A stretch of 48,907 bases of DNA from Aquabacterium sp. A7-Y (GTDB taxonomy: Bacteria > Pseudomonadota > Gammaproteobacteria > Burkholderiales > Burkholderiaceae_C), in the NCBI RefSeq assembly GCF_026153205.1, contig NZ_JAPFBW010000043.1:1-48907 (forward strand). The letters run 5' to 3'. The stretch's first letter is position 1. Every line of letters begins with the position of its first letter. This document shows, in pieces, positions 45,023-48,907 of this stretch. The translations under genes were made by a program, and so were the position numbers. The notes beneath the pieces were generated by a model, which worked only from the letters and a program-made list of their open reading frames with translations, was not told the origin of the DNA and did not search any database.

Positions 45023-46086
45023 GTTGCGTCTCCTCTGATGTCAGCTTGTTCTTCTGTGGTTTCGGCCGGCGCCCCGGACGCCTCCTCCAGCACCTCGTCA
45101 CCATACTCGGTGTGGAAGGAGCCGGCCTCCAGCCCCTGGTCCTGCAGCCAGCGCACCATCACCGCCTCGTAGCCATGCGTGACGATAACGCGCGCGGCAC
45201 CGGTGGCCGCGATGGCCGACATCAGGCCGGGCCAGTCGGCATGGTCGGAGAGCACGAAACCGCGGTCCACGCCGCGCCGCCGGCGCGCCCCGCGCAGCCG
45301 CATCCAGCCGCTTGCAAAGGCGTCGCTCGCGCCGGCGAAGCGACGTGCCCACACGCTGCCCTGCACGCTCGGCGGCGCCAGCGCCAGGGCCTGGCGAAAC
45401 AGTGCCTTGTCGCTCACTTCGCTGACCCGCTGCGTCGGCGGCAGTGCCACGCCGGCCTCCCGGTAGGCCTGGTTGAGCGGCTCCACCGCGCCGTGCACGA
45501 CGATGGGGCCGATCGAGGCCTCCACCCCCGACAGGATGCGCTGCGCCTTGCCGAAGCTGTAGCCCATCAGCAGACTGGGCCGCCCGGCCGCGGCATTGGC
45601 GCGCCACCAGTCGTTGATCTGGTCGAAGACGCTCTGCTGCGGCTCCCAGCGGTAGATTGGCAGCGCGAAGGTCGACTCGGTGATGAAGCAGTCGCACCGC
45701 ACCGGCTCGAAGGGCTCGCAGGTCGCGTCGGCCTCGACCTTGTAGTCGCCCGAGACCACCCAGACCTGCCCGCCGTGCTCGACCCGCACCTGGGCCGACC
45801 CCAGCACATGCCCGGCCGGGTGCAGCGAGAGCCGCACGCCACGGTGCTCCACCACCTCGCCGTAGGCCAGCGTCTGCAGGTCGATCTCGCCCAGGCGCGC
45901 CCGCAGCACGCCCTCGGCGCGTGAGGCTGCAAGGTAGTGGCCGTGACCGACACGCGCGTGGTCGGCGTGGGCGTGGGTGATGACGGCGCGCGGCACCGGT
46001 CGCCAGGGGTCGATGTAGAAGTCGCCCGGCGGGCAGTAGAGGCCCTCCGGGCGCTCGACGATGAGGTCCTGGGCGGCAGCGGCCAT
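45019..46086 (-). CDS. Ligase-associated DNA damage response exonuclease (metallo-beta-lactamase fold)
   Basis: 355 residues from ATG 46084-46086 (MAAAAQDLIVERPEGLYCPP); upstream in-frame sequence is unconserved. The metallo-beta-lactamase motif HAHADHAR (about 38-45) is followed by a lactamase-style HPAGHVLGSAQV and SGDYKVEAD, and a beta-CASP-like second half with DHADW and THGYEAVMVRWL. This is the CPSF/SNM1-like exonuclease encoded with Lhr-Core helicase and ATP-dependent ligase. It is expected to process DNA ends before ligation. Gene lies 10 bp after clsB. Confidence 0.93.
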   Translation of the reverse strand: MAAAAQDLIVERPEGLYCPPGDFYIDPWRPVPRAVITHAHADHARVGHGHYLAASRAEGVLRARLGEIDLQTLAYGEVVEHRGVRLSLHPAGHVLGSAQVRVEHGGQVWVVSGDYKVEADATCEPFEPVRCDCFITESTFALPIYRWEPQQSVFDQINDWWRANAAAGRPSLLMGYSFGKAQRILSGVEASIGPIVVHGAVEPLNQAYREAGVALPPTQRVSEVSDKALFRQALALAPPSVQGSVWARRFAGASDAFASGWMRLRGARRRRGVDRGFVLSDHADWPGLMSAIAATGAARVIVTHGYEAVMVRWLQDQGLEAGSFHTEYGDEVLEEASGAPAETTEEQADIRGDAT

Positions 46087-46096
46087 GACCCCGCCC

Positions 46097-47407
46097 TCAG
46101 TAGCGCCCGGTGGCGCCCGCCACCCGCAGGTAGATGTGCGCGGCCCAGGCGACAAAGGCGCGCCGCACCCGGCTCCACCAGTTGGGCACGCCCAGCTCGG
46201 GCCGGGTGACCTCGTGCGAGACCGCGAAGGCGCTGTCGAGCTCGCTCGCGAGCTCGGCGACGAACCCGGGATCGCGCACGATCACGTTGGCTTCCAGGTT
46301 GAGCAGCAGCGACAGGGGGTCGATGTTGGAGCTGCCGACCGTGGCCCAGCTGTCGTCGACCACCGCCACCTTGGCGTGCAGGAAGGCCGGCATGTACTCG
46401 TAGACCCGCACGCCGTGGGCCAGCAGCTCGTCGTAGAGCACCCGCGCCGCCAGCCCGGCGATGCGGTAGTCGAGCTTGCCCTGCAGCAGCAGGCGCACGC
46501 GCACGCCGCGCTGGGCCGCCAGGCGCAGCGCGCGGCGGAAGGCCCGGCCCGGGTAGAAATACGGCGAGACCAGGTCGACCCGCTCGCGGGCCCGGCGGAT
46601 CGCCTCGATGTAGGCCCGCTCGATGGTGCGGCGCTGGCGCAGGTTGTCGCGCACGACGAAGGCCGCTCGCATTGGCCGGGTGTCGGCCACGGCCTCGGTG
46701 TGGCGGGCCCAGCGGGTCGCCTGCAGGCGCCGCATCAGGCGCCGGGCGCGGGCCACCCGGTGGGGGCTGCGTGCCAGCCCGGCGAGTTCCTCGCGCCAGT
46801 CGCGCCCCAGCGTGGCGCGGGTCCACATCGCGCGGGCGGTCTGCTCGATCGGCACCACGGTCGGGCCCTTGACCTCGACCGCGTAGTCCAGCCGCGGCGC
46901 CTCACCCCAGCCGTGTCGCAGGTCCAGCAGGTCGTCGATCACGTTGATGCCGCCGACGAAACCGATGGCGCCATCGACCACACACAGCTTCTGGTGCAGC
47001 CGGCGCAGCTGGCCGGGCCGCAGCCAGCTCCACCAGCCTTTGATGGGCCGGAACACGACCACCCGCACGCCCGCCTCACGCAGCTGCGGCAGCAGCCGGG
47101 GCAGCGTGGCGAGCGAGCCGAAGCCGTCGAGGATCACCCTCACCCGCACGCCGCGCCGGGCCGCCGCGCCGAGCGAGGCCGCCACGCAGTTGGCGGCCTC
47201 GTCGTCATGGAAGATGTAGGTCGCGAACCAGACCTCGTGGCGGGCCGCCTCGATGGCCTGGCACATCGCGGGGAACAGCTCCTTGCCGCCGCGCAGCAGG
47301 CGCACCTGGTTGCCGCCGAGGAATTGCGCCCGGGTGTGGCCGTACCAAGCCAGCGGCCCGGCGGGCAGCAGGCCCTGGGGGTCGGTGCGCAGGGGCCGGG
47401 CCGTCAT
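46097..47407 (-). CDS. clsB: Phospholipase D-family cardiolipin synthase (ClsB-like)
   Basis: 436 residues. Two HKD motifs: HQKLCVVDGAIGFVGGIN (about 145-162) and HAKVAVVDDSWATVGSSNID (about 344-363). An early GGNQVRLLRGGKELFPAM segment and the spacing fit ClsB. No clear membrane helices except a weak C-terminal stretch. It condenses phosphatidyl groups to form cardiolipin, or another PLD-type phosphatidyl transfer. Starts 3 bp after the EEP gene and co-occurs with it in many Burkholderiales. Confidence 0.92.
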   Translation of the reverse strand: MTARPLRTDPQGLLPAGPLAWYGHTRAQFLGGNQVRLLRGGKELFPAMCQAIEAARHEVWFATYIFHDDEAANCVAASLGAAARRGVRVRVILDGFGSLATLPRLLPQLREAGVRVVVFRPIKGWWSWLRPGQLRRLHQKLCVVDGAIGFVGGINVIDDLLDLRHGWGEAPRLDYAVEVKGPTVVPIEQTARAMWTRATLGRDWREELAGLARSPHRVARARRLMRRLQATRWARHTEAVADTRPMRAAFVVRDNLRQRRTIERAYIEAIRRARERVDLVSPYFYPGRAFRRALRLAAQRGVRVRLLLQGKLDYRIAGLAARVLYDELLAHGVRVYEYMPAFLHAKVAVVDDSWATVGSSNIDPLSLLLNLEANVIVRDPGFVAELASELDSAFAVSHEVTRPELGVPNWWSRVRRAFVAWAAHIYLRVAGATGRY

Positions 47408-47410
47408 CGC

Positions 47411-48232
47411 TCAGCCTGCCAGCTCCAGTTCGGCCACCAGGGGCAGGTGGTCCGACATGCGGGCCCAGCTGGTGCCGCGCGGCACGAAGGTCGAGACGCA
47501 CCGCATGCCGCGCAGGTAGAAGCGGTCGAGCGAAAACACCGGCACCCTGGACGGGAAGGTGAGTGCCCGCTTTCCATTGGGCGCCAGACCGCGCGAGAGC
47601 CCGCAGGCAGCCATGAGTCCGTCGAGCTTCTCGCCCCAGTCGTTGAAGTCGCCCGCCACCACCAGCGGCGCGTGCTCCGGCACGTGGACCTTGATGAAGG
47701 CGGCCAGCTTCTCGACCTGGCGCACGCGGCTGGAGTGGATCAGTCCGAAGTGCGCGACGATGGCGTGCAGCTCGGTGTCCTGCCAGCGCACCGGCACGTG
47801 CAGCAGCCCGCGCTGCTCGAAGCGGTGGTCGGAGACGTCGTGGTGGCCGATGTCGCCGATGGGCCAGCGCGACAGCAGCGCGTTGCCGTGCTCGCCGCCG
47901 CGCGTGAAGGCGTTGGTGCGGTAGGCGACCTCATAACCTTCGGGCGCCAGGAAGTCGGCCTGCGGCTGCGTCGGCCAGCCGAAGGAGCTGCGCTGGAAGC
48001 GCCGCGCCTCCAGGTCGTGGTAGCTGCGCACCTCCTGCAGGAACACCAGGTCGGCGTCCAGCGCCTCCACCCCCAGGCCCAGGTTGTGGATCTCCAGGCG
48101 CCGCCCCGGCCCGATGCCGCGCACGCCCTTGTGGATGTTGTAGGTCGCGACCCGCAGCAGGCGGTCGTCGGCGGCGGCGCCGGTGGTGCTGCCCGAGGGC
48201 AGCAGGGTCGAGTTGAGCGGATTGGTGCCCAT
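47411..48232 (-). CDS. Endonuclease/exonuclease/phosphatase (EEP) family protein
   Basis: 273 residues. Characteristic EEP blocks: RVATYNIHKGV, VFLQEVRSYHD, IVAHFGLIHSSR, VVAGDFNDWG and SDHLPLVAELEL, giving the Glu, Asp, Asn and His metal/catalytic set. No signal peptide. The family contains DNA and RNA nucleases, phosphodiesterases and sphingomyelinases; sequence alone does not tell which. Adjacent to a PLD-family enzyme, so lipid or nucleic-acid phosphodiester hydrolysis are both possible. Confidence 0.92.
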   Translation of the reverse strand: MGTNPLNSTLLPSGSTTGAAADDRLLRVATYNIHKGVRGIGPGRRLEIHNLGLGVEALDADLVFLQEVRSYHDLEARRFQRSSFGWPTQPQADFLAPEGYEVAYRTNAFTRGGEHGNALLSRWPIGDIGHHDVSDHRFEQRGLLHVPVRWQDTELHAIVAHFGLIHSSRVRQVEKLAAFIKVHVPEHAPLVVAGDFNDWGEKLDGLMAACGLSRGLAPNGKRALTFPSRVPVFSLDRFYLRGMRCVSTFVPRGTSWARMSDHLPLVAELELAG

Positions 48233-48235
48233 GCC

Positions 48236-48730
48236 TCACTCCCCGAGAAATCGCGGCAGCTGCAGCACCGCCTCGGCGTTCGAAGGCGAAAAGCAGCGGT
48301 CGGCCGCCTCGCGCCAGGGCAGCCACTCGTAGCGCAGGTGCTCGCGGGGCGCGAGCCTCACCGGCACCTCGCGCGGTACGCGCAGGCCGAACACGTTCTC
48401 GGTGTTGTGGGTGATGCCGGGGCCGTAGCGGTGGCGCCAGACGGGGTAGATCTCGTAGACGTTCTGCAGGCCCCAGTCCTGCAGACAGGCCAGCGGCACC
48501 TCGGCGCTGCCGGGCCGCGGCGGGGTCTCGACGACGTGGATGCCAGTTTCCTCGGCGACCTCGCGGCGGGCGGTCAGCGCGAGCGGTTCGTCGGGACGGT
48601 CCTTGGAACCGGTGACGCTCTGCCAGAAGCCGGGTTGGTCGGCACGCTCGAGCAGCAGCACCTGGCGGTCGGCGGTGTGGATCACCACCAGCACGGATTC
48701 GGGGATCTTGAAGGGTCGCTGACTCACCAT
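48236..48730 (-). CDS. nudB: Dihydroneopterin triphosphate diphosphatase (Nudix)
   Basis: 164 residues. FWQSVTGSKDRPDEPLALTA followed by RREVAEETG is a Nudix box with one extra residue before the first Glu, as is usual for NudB-like proteins; the opening KIPESVLVVIHTADRQVLLL also fits NudB. It removes pyrophosphate from dihydroneopterin triphosphate, the product of FolE, in folate synthesis. First visible gene of the seven-gene operon running down to the ligase at 41882. Confidence 0.92.
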   Translation of the reverse strand: MVSQRPFKIPESVLVVIHTADRQVLLLERADQPGFWQSVTGSKDRPDEPLALTARREVAEETGIHVVETPPRPGSAEVPLACLQDWGLQNVYEIYPVWRHRYGPGITHNTENVFGLRVPREVPVRLAPREHLRYEWLPWREAADRCFSPSNAEAVLQLPRFLGE

Positions 48731-48907
48731 GAACGTCCAGGATGCCGGGGCGGCACGGCCGATTGTGGCTTAGATGCAGAGGGTCTGCCGTCAGTGCAAG
48801 TCCGACGCGCGGGGTGGGGGAAGGTGTGTTCGCGCGTGGGGTTGTGGTTGTGGTTGTGGTGTTGTTGGTGTTCGTTGCGTGGAAGCCTGCTGGCGCAGGC
48901 GCGCCCC
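48731..48907. other. Intergenic end with GT-rich low-complexity tract
   Basis: 177 bp upstream of nudB to the window edge. It holds a G/T-only run with GTGGTT-type repeats (about 48835-48871) and then a small hairpin GCCTGC/GCAGGC (48885-48900). Probably contains the operon promoter or belongs to the 3' region of an upstream gene beyond the edge; I cannot tell which. Confidence 0.5.

Overview
The window is a GC-rich (roughly 70% by eye) proteobacterial chromosome segment. Several things point to a betaproteobacterium of the order Burkholderiales, something like Rubrivivax, Caldimonas or Schlegelella: the gene families, the order ctpA-moeB, and the order nudB, EEP nuclease, cardiolipin synthase. 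The genus is inference. I saw no rRNA, tRNA, IS element, prophage or CRISPR array. Nearly all sequence is coding, and high GC creates very long antisense shadow frames that I left out.

Left part (1-14.4 kb): a truncated gene at the very edge encodes a GRDP-like (DUF1399) domain followed by eight identical 12-residue repeats with one Cys each. It is the strongest candidate for an undescribed system. Next come three large membrane-bound c-di-GMP enzymes (CHASE, PAS, GGDEF, EAL) on the minus strand, interrupted by a plus-strand NarL-type histidine kinase, its response regulator and an unrecognised small gene.

Middle (14.5-32.5 kb): divergent iron(III) ABC transporter permease and ATPase genes lie around two Fur-box-like sequences. 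A plus-strand housekeeping run follows (CtpA-type protease, MoeB-like adenylyltransferase, LOG-family protein, arginase). A minus-strand overlapping operon encodes an Lhr-type helicase, a DUF1232 membrane protein and a secreted SNase-fold nuclease. Next are a secreted DUF885 metallopeptidase and a TonB-dependent receptor directly followed by its own ExbB-ExbD-TonB operon.

Right part (32.5-48.9 kb): a CHASE-GGDEF cyclase, a DUF429 protein, a membrane-anchored AsmA/DUF748-like protein and an EamA transporter. A folE-BLUF photoreceptor pair follows, separated from eamA by a strongly structured intergenic element. Then come a 7TMR-DISM diguanylate cyclase and a VapBC toxin-antitoxin pair whose antitoxin seems to lack an ATG/GTG/TTG start. 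The last part is a seven-gene minus-strand operon: nudB, EEP nuclease, clsB, exonuclease, unknown gene, phosphoesterase, ATP-dependent ligase. Its exonuclease and ligase, with the helicase 16 kb away, are parts of the ligase-associated DNA damage response module.

Themes: c-di-GMP signalling (five GGDEF proteins in 49 kb plus a BLUF sensor), iron or TonB-energised uptake, DNA repair, and the first two steps of dihydrofolate synthesis (FolE, NudB).
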